DNA of 64,000 nucleotides, taken from NCBI GenBank assembly GCA_030998015.1, contig JARWMV010000240.1, positions 620,001 through 684,000 of the forward strand, written 5' to 3'. This document shows, piece after piece, positions 47,468 to 58,907 of the stretch. The position numbers were made by a program, and so were the translations under genes. The number at the start of each line of letters is the position of its first letter. Position 1 is the first letter of the stretch. The notes under the pieces are model-generated. The model was not told the origin of the DNA and searched no databases. It saw only the letters and a list, made by a program, of their open reading frames with translations. This DNA is from Ceratorhiza oryzae-sativae (taxonomy: Eukaryota > Basidiomycota > Agaricomycetes > Cantharellales > Ceratobasidiaceae).

Positions 47468-49847
47468 ATGGAACGGGTCCACTATTACCAGGAGCAGATG
47501 CTCCCAGAATTGAAGGAGTTTGAGGAAAGGGGAATATTTTCACACGTAAGTGTAGTTAAATGCATACTGCCCCTGATATTGACAAGGAATAGTCAGAAAC
47601 CTGCGCAATTCTCAAGCAGAGAACTGCCTTTGAATCGGCCTTGATTCGACGAGTAGCACTCAAGTCTGATTACATCAAGTATGTGCAGTATGAAATCACT
47701 CTCGAGGCTTTAAGAAGAAAAAGAATGGAGCGGTTGAGTGAGTACAAAGGAATCGTATGTCAAGTTTTGGCTCCTCTCATATATATTAGGTGCAAATGAG
47801 ACGAAAAGCTCCTTGTCCGATTACAGCATTGTTAGACGACAGTATTATATATTAGAGCGTGCCGTTCGGAAATTTAAGAGCGACGTGTCGCTGTGGGTTC
47901 AATATATTGAACTAGCCAAGTCGAATCACGCTCATGCCCTTGTGGGGAGGTTATGTTCTCGGTTAGTGGTTATCCAATGCGGAGCGACCTTTCCAGCTCA
48001 TTTATTGCATAGGGCGCTATCTCTCCATCCCACCTCTCCGTCCCTTTATGTCATTGCAGCGGCTCATGAGCTGGACACCACTCTCTCACCAGCGGGGGCT
48101 CGGGCACTCTTGCAGCGTGGCCTACGCGTTAATCCCGATTCTGTAATACTTTGGACAGAATATGTAAGGATGGAGCTGGGGTATTGCGAGGGTCTCCGCC
48201 GCCGGTGGAAAACGCTAGGGGTGGATGGTGCGGATCAAGACGAAAAGGCCGGGGCACGCGAGGCAATCCTTTCAGGAAAAATTGTTGAAGCGGTCATCAC
48301 TTCTGCAACAAAAGCACTACCAACACTGGAACTCCTAAGCTCTCTCCAAAGCCTTCTACGCTCATATCCTACGGAGTTACGATCGCAGCTCGTGGAGCAT
48401 TTGCATTCCGGGGTTGCGTCCCGCCATATGGACATGGGCCCCGCTGCTGAGGATTTTCTCTGTGGAGCCGTGTTACTGCGAGCGACTTCCGAACTGCCAA
48501 ATCGACCTCTAGATCGAGGTGCGCAACTACCCCCTGTCCCTCGACTTCGACCTTTGATAGCGGCCGCGTTCCCGGTCGAAGCCAGCCCGTTCCTATCTGG
48601 CGAGGAGACCGCCGAATTTGTCCACCGAATGCAAAAAGCTAGCAAGGTTCTGAGCGCCTCCGGGAAGGAAGATAGTCGGATAGCAGAGCTATATGCACGA
48701 TGGGTGGCAGCATGGGTTGCTGTCATTAGGGAAAGGACTTTGGTAGGGCGGCACGAATAACAGGGATTTAACTACTAACTCAATGGGCTATAGTGTCTGT
48801 ATCTCGTATTAGCACTGACGGCGACTGCAAGTCATTTGTGCAAAAAGCCGACCGTTGAGCAAACTAGGGATTCATTATGCACCACCCTTCGGATCACTCT
48901 CCATTTGAACAAGTCTATATCTCCTGACGAACTCGAATATCGGAAGCTTGCCAAGAGGTTTTCTAAAGCATGTCCAGATGATGTGGGACTCTGGATAGCT
49001 CGACTGGACGCGGAGTCCGGCGCAAATAATCCCCTACACTCTGAACTTTCGACTTATTCGCCAACAAGTGACCTGCCAGAACGAGTTGAGGAGATCTGGG
49101 ATCAAGCCCGCAATCAAGCCAAAGAGCGGATTGGAGAGGAGAAATTGCTCGTTGACTTATGGACATGGGGATTGCGGCAGCTATCGTTCAACTCAGGGTC
49201 ATCCAAGAGGACTGACTTGTGGCATGTGAGTTTGACGCGTTTCAACCCCTCCAATTCCCTGATAACGGAGGATCGCATAGGCAGTACTCCTCCAATCACT
49301 AGGACATTCATCCCCAACCCTACACTCCATGCTCCTTCTACATCGCTTGTATGATGACGATCAGACATCCGATACTCGTGCTCGGCTTGCAAAAAAGCTA
49401 GTTGTTCGCTATCGACCTTCGATATTATTCTTCGAGCTTGCGATGGATCGTGAAACGGAGCTTCTCACATCAGCTTCCGGGCTGAGTGAACCACCTCGGA
49501 AAAAACGAAGAGAGGAAAGCAATCACAAAAACATGTCGGTTTCGATGCCCAAAGCCGACACAGCCTGTCTTGAGGTATTATACACAGCGTGGCGAATTAT
49601 TCCCGACCAGCATATCCCGGCGGCTTTGAAGTGGGCTGACTCGCTGTGGCGCCTCGGCCAGGAACAGAGAGCAAGGGATGCGATTGTCGCTGCGGGTGGT
49701 TCGAAGGGCAGTCTGAAGCGAGAATGGGAGAAAATGCGTGGCTTGGGCATGAAGGACGCCGAGGAGCCAGAAGACACTGAAGAAGAGCCTACGTATCCTC
49801 CCCAGACTGAGCCCTGCCTTTCCCTTGAAAAAGTCGAATTTAATTAG
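47468..49847 (+). CDS. UTP6: U3 snoRNA-associated protein 6 (UTP6)
   Basis: The N-terminus MERVHYYQEQMLPELKEFEE, followed by ILKQRTAFESALIRR and DYIKYVQYEITLEALRRKR, is diagnostic of Utp6, a half-a-TPR (HAT) repeat protein of the small-subunit processome needed for early 18S rRNA processing in the nucleolus. HAT-like repeats follow, for example YYILERAVRKFKSDVSLW and ALSLHPTSPSLYVIAAAHEL. First exon 47468-47545; further introns near 47546-47592, 47741-47790, 47962-48013, 48744-48793 and 49226-49322 have GT..AG ends. The C-terminus is acidic (EEPEDTEEEPTYP). It is tail to tail with the cyclin gene, 211 bp apart. Confidence 0.94.
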
Positions 49848-50058
49848 GGTTGTCGTTATTCTCGTTCGCTGGCGTTACCCCTATGTTTGAAATGGAGATG
49901 GTGTTGACACCACGTGATATTGCACACTGGATTCACGAAAAAAAAGGCTGGGGCCTCATGACGGATTATACAAGCGGAAATAGTATTGCCAGTGGAACTA
50001 TGCAGCATTACGAACCCGATGAGAAATAAATAAGTTATGTAGTTAGCTAGGTTGGTCC

Positions 50059-51371
50059 TCAAGTGTGGTCTGTTCGTCTCCTTGTTCGTGGGCTACTCTC
50101 CTCTAATTTCCTCATGTGGGCACTGGTTAGGCTGGTGGTGACCTCATCTGTGCCTTCGCGGGCCCTTTTGAGGGAGGGCGAAGGGGGTATCGGCTGAGAA
50201 GACGGACGGCTGAGCGGTGAACGGCCAGCTCGCCGCAGGGATGGAGAAGCAACTGCCGTAAATATAATTCGTGAAGGAGATGATGCTGGATCCCGAGGTT
50301 GTGGAGTCGCAAAAGGTCTGGTGGACGGCGGCGGATGGACGCTGGGCGCATGCAGTACGGAGGAAGGGGCGGTTGAAGGAGTGGAAGATCGGGGTGGGGA
50401 AGGCGTCGATCGGGCCGTTTTGGCTCCTGAATCCTCATGCAGAAGGGTACCCGTAGGGTCTGCACGCACGTTGGTCGATGGAGCAGCTCCGATTTGGTAT
50501 TTGACACCAATACCACTGTGAGTCCGTACCAGATTGGTGTAGTATTCCTGTAGCATTTCCCGTGTGCACTTTCCATTGTTAGGGTCAGTTCAGATAAGTG
50601 TGTCGTATCCAATCCAGACGCAGAACGTGCGTCGGCACTCACCGTGAGTCTCCAGTCCATCTTCTCCAGAAATTCCCTTTCGAGCACGTTCAGCTCGACG
50701 AGTTTGATGCCACCGACCTGGAGAGCAACGTGGATTAGCGGAACCGAGGGTTGAGTTGTGGATAGATACCTACTCTGGCATAATGAGAATTCGTGCAAAA
50801 TGCATCACACAGCGCTTTGGAGGATACAGCTATTGAAGATATAACGAAACGATGCACTGTGAGAGAGGAAATGGTAAAATGAGGGAGGCGAGCGCATATC
50901 TGATCGATGTAGTGGAGGGTGATCAAAAGGCAAGATTTCTACACTCATAGAGGTGAGCAGATAGTGCGGTACTTATTGCAGAAATAAGACAGACCTCAAC
51001 ATTAGTATAACGGACGATTCGTTTGAGATACTCTTGAATGGTTATCGCAGGGGGAGTGCGAGAGTGAAATCGGGTCAGTGCTTCACTAAAATCAGGGCGA
51101 GGTAAGCAAGGAGCGCTTGGAACATCCAGGCCACATACGGTCTAAGGGGAATCTGGTCATTGTGAGAGGTTAATCTGTCAAGCATGTCGGCTGCATCGCG
51201 TTGTCTACATGAGCCCAGGACCGCTGAACGAACTTAAAACAAACCGATAAGAGCCACAAGATCGTCATTGCTGGCATCTAGAAAGTCCGGAGGCAAGAGT
51301 TTCGGGGCGTGCGCGGGCGAGCCTGTTGGAGACGCGCTGGAGGGGCCTGGCGGGGAGACAGTGGAATCCAT
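50059..51371 (-). CDS. PHO80-like (Pho85-type) cyclin
   Basis: Exons run from the ATG at 51371 (MDSTVSPPGPSSASPTG) through ADMLDRLTSHNDQIPL, LTRFHSRTPPAITIQEYL, a central LLITLHYIDQICARLPHFTI with SLTVHRFVISSIAVSSKALCD, then GGIKLVELNVLEREFLEKMDW, to a Pro/Ser-rich tail ending at 50059. The RFHSR and NxxE..FL blocks are those of the Pho80/Pcl7 cyclin box. Such cyclins activate the Pho85 kinase in phosphate and nutrient signalling. The tail of about 150 residues carries KRAREG and RRRTDHT patches that may serve as nuclear targeting signals; that is inference. Which Pho85 cyclin it corresponds to cannot be settled here. Confidence 0.9.
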
Positions 51372-51615
51372 GACAGCGACCCAATGTCCGTGGGCATTGC
51401 TCAAATGTGTGTTTGGTTCGCCAGACGTCTTGCCTGTGTCCTTCTGGTCGTGGTCGAGATTCCGGCAAACTAACTTGCATCTTTTGGGCACGAGGATGGG
51501 CTGACTCAGCACCCATGTCAAACGTGTTGATGACATCAATCATATGTTTTCCTGCTCATGGAACAGCTAGCACATTCGGAGACTATTACACCAAAAGCGG
51601 TACAGAGCACGCCCG

Positions 51616-53351
51616 CTACTTCAAGCCCGAAATTCCGGCCCGCTTCAAAGTACTTGGGATCTTGGGTCGGATCCCATTCGCCCAGATTGTGTCGTAGCCC
51701 CTGAGATAGCGCGTAGTGCAATCAGCATCCCTACTATTCTACTGCACAGCGAGCCACATACCCCGGAAGCGACCCGTTGCCCGCTTTGGTACCCGGCTCC
51801 AAGTTACCGCTGTCGTCCCCACAGCACGAACGGAAGGTGCCCCAGACTGAGAGACCGAATTCAACTCATAGCCGTGTTTCGAAAGTAACAGGCACTCACG
51901 CGGTCCGGCAGCCCATCCGGTCCATCCGATATAGACATCATTGGCCGCGAGGTAGTCGAGAGTGTCTTTAAGCATCTTGTAGCAATTGGTGTTGGCGCCG
52001 CTACCGACTTCACCAACAAACGCCCTGAAAAAGCACGGTGGAGTCAACTAATCCAGTCCATATACCCGGGAATTACTCACTTCAGATTGTACTTTTTGAG
52101 CCAGGCAGTAAGGCTGGCCAAATTGGAGGGGCCGGGTTGAGTGCATTCCGCGTGCGACCCAGAAAAGTCCACATCAAGATATTCGTGAACTTCAATCGCT
52201 GTGTTGTTCAATGGGTCGATCAGTTTGTACAGATAATCGCTCGATGGGTCGTTGCCCTGAGCAGCCTCAGTCCAGGAGTGGCCTCCAGTATATCCGTTTC
52301 CAGGAGCCAGGATAAGCTGCTTGGCACCAGCGGCGCGAATCCCATTGATGGCAGCCTGGTCGTTGCTGAGGACAAGAGAAGTGGGCATACTGAAAATCTG
52401 TGAGCCGAGTTGAATACGCATATAGAATGTCTGGCTTACTCATGAGGCTCGTTCATGATTCCAAAGCTAAATGTAACGTCGTTGGCATTTATTCGCCTGT
52501 TCACGTTTTTACTTACATGACCTTTTCGTTGTTTTTGAATCGTCCTGCCAGTTGTTTCCAAAAGGCCTGGAACTGGGCCGTTGTAGCTGCTTTGAGGTCG
52601 GCAGTATTACCAATGATCTATTTCATGAATTTAATGGACGATACTCTATGCCTACTTCAAAGCTGCACTCACGCTGCCTGTAGTAGGCTGCTGGGATGGA
52701 TCGTTATATCGCATATAGTTGTGAGGCTGTAGTCAAGACCATAAACTATGAGTATCCGCTTTCTGTATCCAAAGTCAAGCTCACGTCAAGAATTGCATAT
52801 GCCCCCTTAGAGACAGTGATATAGTCGATAGCATCCTTGAACTCTGCAAAGTACTGGGAGATTGTTAATGCGTGTCTACGAGATTTTATTGGCGGTGTAG
52901 CTTACTGTCTCGTTGAATTTGGAACCAAGCCCGTACGAAAGTGGGCACATGCGCTCCTGAAGGATATTTCAAAGGATTTAATTGAGCGGCCAGTCCAATA
53001 TTCAGCATCCCGACTCACGAGGAGGAAGGCGACGCGGAACGTGTTGATCTGGCAAGGACAGGTCAATCATGAATGGAATCTTATCATGCAGACTGCTAAC
53101 CTTATCATTTTTCACAAAATGTCCACTGTGGTCTAAAGACTGATAGTTAGGCTCGTGGTTCATACATATAGGCTCCGGATACTCAGTACCTTGTTAATGA
53201 ATGCATAATCGACTCCAAATCGCCCTGGTAGGCCGGTTCCTGGAGTGGCAGTATTGCTCCAAACGCCGAATTCTCCACCAGACTCGTTTACCCCAGCGTA
53301 GAGGATCTTTGCAGCTGCACCCGCGCCGAACAGCAATAGCCCGAAGAGCAT
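51616..53351 (-). CDS. Secreted GH5 endo-beta-1,4-glucanase
   Basis: Starts at 53351 with a short signal peptide (MLFGLLLFGAGAAA) and leads straight into YAGVNESGGEFGVW, so there is no N-terminal cellulose-binding module. Other landmarks are NTFRVAFLLERMCP, ILDPHNYMRYND, the acid/base glutamate in IFGIMNEPHSM, the HEYLD segment, and the nucleophile glutamate in AFVGEVGSGANTN; the last exons give GWTGWAAGP, WGTFRSCCGD and the closing STLKRAGISGLK. Introns are short and numerous. This is the GH5 (subfamily 5) pattern of fungal endoglucanases that cut internal cellulose bonds outside the cell. It suits a plant-degrading or plant-associated lifestyle. Some exon ends were placed by reading-frame fit alone. 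Confidence 0.92.
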
Positions 53352-54405
53352 TTTGAGGGACTGTCCGAGTAATGAAGACCAAGTGCGTATGGGATTGGCT
53401 ATTTATGCGTGGGTTTTCGTCCAGCTTCTTCCAAGCTTGGCCCAGCTGACTTGCAGGTAATATATGCGCTGGCAATTTGTGCGAACTTATTATTAGAGCT
53501 CCGGACTGAGACGCAAGAACTTGGCATTATGAACCGAATTCGAAGCGGAAGCAAGCAGAATAATGGAGTTCCATCGAGCGGTTTCGCTGCCGATTGGTGC
53601 GTTGCCCATGTCACAATGGTTAGTTTTTCCGAATGATGAGTGGCGATTCTGGTTGGCATCCACTCTCAGCACGACAAGTCACCGTAGAAATGAACTGACA
53701 AACAAAAGCTCCCGCTGACCCTCCAATGATATAAGGGTTCTAGAATGCGTCAATAACTACCGAGTGTACAGTCGCCCTGAATATCTAAACTCCTTAAAGA
53801 TTTTTGCCATGATGGCGCCCTAGGAGGGATCCTAAATTTATCTAAGGAAAATGTTCGGGGATTTAAATGTCATTTTTATTTTCACGCCTTCTGAGCACGC
53901 GGGGCTTGCATTCATTTTGGGCTAATGAGACACAGTCCCTGGAGGACCATTAGGCATACCGGGATGAGGGGCGCTTGGTGCGTGCCTAGCGTGCGACATG
54001 CTTGCGCTTGGCCACGACTTCGCTGTGGCCGCGTCCGTCGTCGCGCATCGATTTTTGTCTCACCTGTCATCCCTTTATCTCTCTTGAGTTACGAATAATT
54101 ACGCGGTTTGATTCAACACCCCGCTGCGCGGGTCTTTCCCTGCGTTAGGCTCTTAAGGACCTTCGAGGTGTGTTCGCGTGTTGGGGAGCCAACCACGCTC
54201 GCGCCACCTTTAGCGGCGCTAGCGTGTTTCAAATTCGCCGGAGCCTAGGCTAACTGACATCATTTCGAGTTCAACCTAGAGTGTCGGCACTCTAGTTTGA
54301 ACGCCATAGGTCAAATAGCACATGCGAACGAGGAACCGTAATCGTTATTAACAGGCAGTAAAAAATCGTAACGATAAAGATAAGCCGGTTACCATCGAAA
54401 AATGA
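53352..54405. other. Intergenic region with a perfect hairpin
   Basis: No gene is seen. At 54276-54295 the sequence CTAGAGTG-TCGG-CACTCTAG forms a perfect 8 bp stem with a 4 nt loop, flanked by further A/T pairs. It lies about 110 bp from the tRNA. Its role is unknown. Confidence 0.4.
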
Positions 54406-54497
54406 CGGTCGCTGTGCGATTCGAACACACGCGGTCGGAGACCATACCCTGTGCTGGGAATAGCAGGGGCACCCATTAACCACTCTGGCAAACGACC
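54406..54497 (-). tRNA. tRNA-Ser(GCU) with 10-nt intron
   Basis: The same mature sequence as the copy at 31169-31262 on the same strand: acceptor GGTCGTT/AGCGACC, anticodon GCU, long variable arm, and TTCGAAT T-loop. The intron is two bases shorter, TTCCCAGC instead of TTCCTCCAGC in the loop region. A T5 run follows as a likely Pol III terminator. Confidence 0.9.
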
Positions 54498-54623
54498 TCG
54501 CTAAGTTTTGCAACAGATCCCCATGAGATCAAACAAAATTCACCCAATGACCTTCTTATGCTTAACAATCGCCACTGATCAAGCTGTCGCACACGCCTAC
54601 TATCTCAGGCATATTGGTCTCCG

Positions 54624-56540
54624 ATGGCCGAGCGGCTCACCCAGTCACCCGTCGAACAGCGGCTGGTCGCAGGCATCGACTCCATGATCGCGCACGCGGG
54701 CCAGGACGACACGCTCACTCATCTCCTGCGAGAGCTCAAGCTCATCATAAGTAGTCCCACTCGGGGCGCGTCCGGTCTCATTGCTTGCTCCGGGGCAATA
54801 TTGGCCCACCTTGACAAGTACGGAGGTGAACATCCGGAGCATGAGCGCTACATCGAGTTCGCAGAGATCTTGAAAGCCTCCAGACATCAGTGGAACACAC
54901 GCCGTGAGGCAAGAAAGAGTCAGGGGAACGATAGTGAGGTATGATGATCAAGACCACCCGAGCATTGATCCGGGCGCACTAACGCAATTGTGGAATCTGC
55001 ATTTCGATAGAGCGAAGAGACTATTTTAGTAGACCCGATCCAGCAGAGCGACGTGGATAATAATGTAACTCGGATAAACTATCCTGTGCAGCCTGCCACA
55101 TACCGCCTACTTCAGGATGCACGATTCCTGTATCGACTAAGCAACATGCTAGAGGACACCCAGGATACCCACCAGTCAATTCTGGCTTTGATGAAGTCTT
55201 CATCATCCCGTGTTGCAGGGACCCAAACTACCGTCGGAGACAGCAACCAAGAGTCAACCGAGAAGCTAATACAATGGGACCAGGTGCGATAGTCTCCCAA
55301 GCTCATAGACGTGTCTCATGTTGGCATAGATGAAGGAGAATTTTTCCCATGATAGCCCAAAAGAACAGATCGATCAACTGAAGGTTCTCTACAAGGTCTT
55401 GTCGGAAGCGACTGGGAGGTTCTTTCCACCAAACCATCCGCTTCAGGCTGTGTTCAAATGTCCACTTGCCCCTACAACGCTCCCCAGTCACACGGCCGCC
55501 CAAGACATGAGGTCCTTAGTTATTGGCCTAGGGAAAGATGCGCACCAGTTCGGGACGGCGCCCTGATAAATATAGAGGAAATACTCAGTTCGGACCCAGG
55601 GTCGAAGATTGTGGAAGCGGCCCAGGCAATCGTTCGGGTCGCAGAACTTATGCGCAACGACCTCAACGACTATGTCTTGCAGAACGCTTCTGAAGATGAT
55701 GCAAGACACTGGGTGAGGGTGCAAGCTCGAAGCAAAGAGCGAGAAGCAGTCTCTTCGATGGTTGGGGACCAAGAGAATTTGGAGCAGGCATGGAACGCCT
55801 ACCTGAGCGTCGAAACTGGCGTTGTTTCAAAAGGCCTACTTGCGCATCGACTCCTCCAGACAATTTCTGCCTCAAATGCTGCAATCTTTCTGCCTTTGGA
55901 CATGCGTTCTCAGGCGTTGCCAGATCAAAACCTTGTTCCACCCCAACTAATGCTCAGTGTCGATGCCATCATAAAGGCACAGGATCTTCTGCAAGCGGTC
56001 GTTGTCGTTGCATCGCTTCGTAGTATCATCCCTAGCGCCTACAATTTGGCGGAGCCTTTCATGGCTCGATTGTGGACGCTGGTCGAATCAGCCACTTTGG
56101 GATCGAAGTTACTATCCGAACCACAGCTCAAGCTAGTCAACATACAAGATGAAGTCATTCAAATATATCACACATTTTATGCCTCTCAACCTGAGACTCA
56201 GCTACCTATACCAGATGCAACGTTACGGGCCAGCGTGTCTCGGACTCTGCGGACAGAGGATCCAGCATTTCGATTACTCCAGAAACGCCTGGTTTCCGCT
56301 TTGGAGGTGCAGCTGCTTCAGACGGCTACGGAGCCTACGTTGCCCTTGGTCATGAGGAGTGGTAGACAGGTAGGAGTATTTAGTGAGAGCACTTCAAACA
56401 AACGGGATGGTATTAGAGTTAGAGCCAAGGGCTTCGAGGACTCTGTACTAGACAAGCCGATTTTAAGGTTGTTCCAATCCGTAAAGCAAATTGTCGAATG
56501 GGTCGCATTTTGTTGGGACGATTTTGTATCCAAGGGGTAG
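54624..56540 (+). CDS. Helical hypothetical protein
   Basis: I do not recognise the family. Exons from 54624 (MAERLTQSPVEQRLVAGIDS) join through introns at about 54941-55010 and 55285-55329 to a long region ending at 56540 with VEWVAFCWDDFVSKG. The predicted protein is almost wholly alpha-helical, with a central piece TYRLLQDARFLYRLSNMLED. The frame changes between AAQDMRSLVIGLGKDAHQF and DGALINIEEILSSDPG. One extra G in the GGG run at 55552-55554 would join them without loss; the alternative is an intron from about 55460 to 55548 with a poor donor. I favour a missing base. It converges with the FAD oxidoreductase gene. Confidence 0.65.
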
Positions 56541-56935
56541 GCTGTCTTGCCTTCGCCGAATCTTATTGCGCATATCATGATTTTATTTGAAGGAGAGCGA
56601 CGTGACGCACATAAATTAGAGAGTATGAAAATGCAGGACGGGGCGAAGCAGGGAGAGGGGGAGATTTTCGTCTTTAAATGTGCATTGCGTATGGAATCCG
56701 ATAGGAGGAAGCCCCATTTCCATTCTCTTTGAAGAATCTAAGTGGTAGCCCGTACATTAGTAGACTTTAGTGACGTGAAGTTCTTCCTACAGTTTGGCCG
56801 TGTATGAAGATGTGAAAATGTGCCTTCGCATCATATTGTGTTTCTGGTGGTGTAATTGATATAAAGACGAGAAGGATGGATATATGTGTACGGGGAATGC
56901 AACGGCAAGGTAGTTAGTTATTCGGCAACCAACGA
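56541..56935. other. Convergent intergenic region
   Basis: Lies between two converging genes and should hold their 3' UTRs. No coding sequence of its own is supported. Confidence 0.4.
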
Positions 56936-58642
56936 CTAATATCCCAGCATCTTCCTTGCTTGTGTGACGAATAGGTCTTTCCCCTTGGCCTTCGTCACCA
57001 TCCAACGGCCAGCAACCAGGCCCCACAAGGCGGGTATGTATGCGCGCCCGTTATTTGAGCCAAATGTGACAAAAATCGCTTCGCTGGTGCCGTCATAGTT
57101 GGATTGTTTAGTGTTCTTCCCGTTAATCTTTTGCATAATATTCTTGGCGACCAGCGGCGCGTGGGATGTGATTGCTTCTACAATGCCAGACATTGTCCAA
57201 TCGACATAAGAACGCTTGCGCGCAGAAACTACTCACTGTATACCATCTGGCATAGATTGTACAGATAAATAAAAATACGAATGTGTGCGACAGATCATAC
57301 CTTTTGCTCCGGCCAATCTATGATATCCCCGACAGCATACACGTTATCCGCACCTGAAATCAGTTTGACCTGAAGGGTTGGCTCGACGCGTGCGTATCCG
57401 GTCCTCTCAACGACGGCGGTTGGATCGTATTTAGATAAAATTTCGGCTGCTTATCGTCAACTGATAGCCAGCCTGGTACATTGAAACTGACTGTTTGGCT
57501 TTCCTCCTCGAGTCGGGATCTACAGCAGGAATGAGAATGCCTAGATCCAATCAAAGAGACTATGAACGCACTAATAGGTCTGCAGCGATTGGGTAGCCAC
57601 TTGCAGTCATAAAGACACCTTCTGCGTTAGGTGACTGATCGACGATTGAGTCATTTAGAATAACGTTGACCCCGGATTTTATGAGCATATCATGTAAGGA
57701 ATTCCGATACTTGTCGGGGTAGGCATCATTCATGAGTGCGTGCCCCCGATGAACGAGGTTGATTTTTAAATGTGGTAGAGCTTCTCGTAGTTCGCCGGCC
57801 AACTCTACACAATATAAACAAGAAGAAAGCAGCGACTGAGAAGACACTTGCCGATACCAACTGCACCACCCCCTACGATCAAAACACTCTGAGACGAGCG
57901 AAACTGGGTTCTGTAGGCGGAGACCGCTTCAATGGCGTCTACCTTGGCTGGCGGAAGGTTGAGTGGACCTTCCCAGGTGCTACCAGTAGCGAGAACTAGA
58001 TATTCGTACGGCACTGCTTCACGGTCAGTAATGACTTCCGTCGCAGTGATGCCTAGTGCTCGAGCGCGATATAGAGTAGAAAGCGGTGGCCGGTCAAAGA
58101 GTTTGTCATAAGGAATGAGAGCGGTCTGTTCCAGGCCACTCATGACGGAGACAACCATACGCTAGGAATGAGGAGCCTAAGATTGAGATTGATCTTATTA
58201 TGTTTACAAGCGCACCGGTGCTGCCGGAAGATGGAAGTAATAGTCTCGGGGCTCGATCAAAACTGAAAGCGGGTCAGTTATGCTCAAGAGAGCGCAAGAC
58301 TGTAAACTGACTGAGACGATGCGTTGTGGGGTCAAGTTGTTTCTCGAGCTCCTTGAAGACAGGAATCCCACCGCCACCTCTTCAACCCAAGTTCAGCGTG
58401 TGGGACAATAGCATATTGAAGCTGAGCATACCCTCCAACGATGACGATATTCTTCCTCGGGTCGTTCACGACGATTGTGGCAAGGTATACGCTCGACGAC
58501 TGTCCTTGAGCAATATATAGGTGAGTCTGGGCATATCGCGCGACTATCACGCGCCATTCGCATGGTCCGAGGTCTGAGAATAATCGAGGACCACGAACAG
58601 CCACAGAGTTAATATAACAACGAGTGCAGGGGCGGTGTTCAT
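56936..58642 (-). CDS. AIFM2/FSP1-like FAD-dependent NAD(P)H oxidoreductase
   Basis: The ATG at 58642 begins a hydrophobic anchor (MNTAPALVVILTLWLFVV). After a 59-bp intron comes the first dinucleotide fold, KNIVIVGGGGGIPVFKELEK, whose glycines are assembled across an intron. Then follow LIEPRDYYFHLPAA, a second nucleotide-binding fold (SVLIVGGGAVGIELAGELRE), ALMNDAYPDKYRNSL, and the closing FAD motif VYAVGDIIDWPEQK, before a C-terminus ending at 56936. This order fits the AIF-like/NDH-2-like family, which passes electrons from NAD(P)H to quinones. The N-terminal hydrophobic stretch suggests membrane attachment or secretion-pathway entry. The match to the AIFM2 branch is by layout. Confidence 0.87.
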
Positions 58643-58907
58643 TGGACTAAATTAGGAACAAGGCCGTGGAAACCTCGGTGATGAAGCTGGAATTGACGGA
58701 TCGGATTTCATTCATCTGGCTAAGCGGGAAGGTGCTTGTGAATCCAGGGAGCTCGAAACCTACTATACACTTGGATGCACAGAAGTGAAGAAACTATGTT
58801 TTGGGATCCAATAGAAATACGAAGTAATGAATGAAAGTCTATAGGCAGGGGTTCTAGCCAGTTTAGTGTAGAGGGTTCACACTGCCTGTAAATGAGCCAC
58901 CGCGCTG

